32,966 nt of DNA from Flavobacteriaceae bacterium (GTDB taxonomy: Bacteria > Bacteroidota > Bacteroidia > Flavobacteriales > Flavobacteriaceae): the NCBI GenBank assembly GCA_026988355.1, contig JALSLK010000105.1:1-32966 (forward strand), in the 5' to 3' direction. Every line of letters starts with the position of its first letter. The stretch's first letter is position 1. A program made the position numbers and the translations under genes. The notes below the pieces were generated by a model. That model had not been told where the DNA came from and did no database searches. It was given only the letters and a program-made list of their open reading frames with translations. This document shows positions 32,536-32,966 of this stretch, piece after piece.

Positions 32536-32966
32536 CTAATATTGCGATTCAAATTGAGTTCTTCTATTTACTTGATGCTCTGCTTCAGAACACCAAACTC
32601 CATCACTACATTTATTTCTCAATTTAGACTCTCCATATCCAATCGATCTAATTCTTTCTTTCGAGATATTACTATTTCTCAAAATATAAGTTACAATAGC
32701 ATCCGACCTCTTTTGTGAGAGTTTTAAATTAAATGCAAAGGAAGATCTACTATCTGTATGCGATGATATTATTGCCACAATATGTGGACAGCGTTTCATA
32801 ATTTTAATCATTTTATCGACTTCATTTGCTATCTCTGCGTTTACATAAAATTTCTTATAATCAAAATATACGCTATTTAGATTATCAAATTGAAACTGAC
32901 ATAATTCATACGACGTTATATATCTTTGTCTATTATGTACAGTTTCTACTTCTTTCTTTTTTTCAG
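32536..32966 (-). CDS. OmpA-family protein, C-terminal part (partial, runs off the window)
   Basis: The frame is open from the right edge to the TAG at 32536-32538, giving about 143 residues of the C-terminal peptidoglycan-binding OmpA domain. It contains FDNLNSVYFDYKKFYV, VAIISSHTDSRSS (canonical HTDxxG-like strand), LSQKRSDAIVTYI, IGYGESKLRNKCSDG and NRRTQF. The start lies beyond the window. An internal ATG at 32811 is within the domain and is not the start. Likely part of an outer-membrane protein tethered to peptidoglycan. Confidence 0.9.
   Translation of the reverse strand, partial: EKKKEVETVHNRQRYITSYELCQFQFDNLNSVYFDYKKFYVNAEIANEVDKMIKIMKRCPHIVAIISSHTDSRSSFAFNLKLSQKRSDAIVTYILRNSNISKERIRSIGYGESKLRNKCSDGVWCSEAEHQVNRRTQFESQY

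Noticed and set aside
1-32966. CRISPR array, tRNA, rRNA, phage or transposase genes
   Set aside because: No regular spaced repeats, no cloverleaf or rRNA-like sequence and no recognisable transposase or integrase frame were seen.

Overview
The window is chromosomal DNA from a low-GC marine-type Bacteroidota, most likely a member of Flavobacteriaceae. The support is the very AT-rich composition with A/T-ending codons, lipoproteins with Bacteroidota-style signal peptides, a secreted enzyme with a type IX (T9SS) C-terminal sorting domain, Bacteroidota-restricted families (DUF5777, DUF4369-thioredoxin fusions), TAnnTTTG-type promoter -7 elements, and several TTG starts with no strong Shine-Dalgarno. 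No rRNA, tRNA, CRISPR, phage or transposase gene was seen.

Layout. 0-4.15 kb: a GNAT acetyltransferase, threonine synthase (thrC), an unrecognised 347-residue protein with faint kinase-like motifs, and glycine-cleavage T protein (gcvT). 4.2-5.45 kb: a decayed patch holding a fold-back repeat inserted in a dead secreted-hydrolase gene, a one-cysteine thioredoxin-like protein, a deleted repeat copy and a large hairpin. 5.5-7.5 kb: thioredoxin reductase (trxB), guanine deaminase (guaD) and a small zinc-ribbon membrane protein. 7.5-9.5 kb, minus strand: two lipoproteins, one GH114-like and one an FKBP domain joined to calcium-binding repeats. 9.6-17.9 kb, plus strand: a thioredoxin-like lipoprotein, then a run of mlaD, an Fe-S membrane protein, an HAD phosphatase-like protein, a CCG-domain Fe-S protein that has lost one cysteine set, a SPOR-like membrane protein, two YdbS/YdbT-like PH-domain membrane proteins and menA. 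18-20 kb, minus strand: a zinc metallopeptidase with no signal peptide, followed 2 nt later by a small lipoprotein; this looks like an effector/immunity pair. 20-22.5 kb: a DUF5777 barrel, a c-type cytochrome lipoprotein, an OB-fold protein and YceI. 22.5-27.9 kb: an SDR, a T9SS-secreted alpha/beta hydrolase, a SprT-like protein, mannose-1-phosphate guanylyltransferase and a DUF389 membrane protein. 28-32.2 kb: a SpoU methyltransferase and a complete three-gene acyl-CoA (probably propionyl-CoA) carboxylase operon. The right edge has a second intact fold-back repeat and the C-terminal part of an OmpA-family protein.

Most genes are ordinary core metabolism and envelope functions. The features most worth following are the metallopeptidase-lipoprotein pair, the CCG protein lacking all four cysteines of its first cluster motif, and the 161-bp fold-back element family, which has two near-identical copies and several decayed ones.
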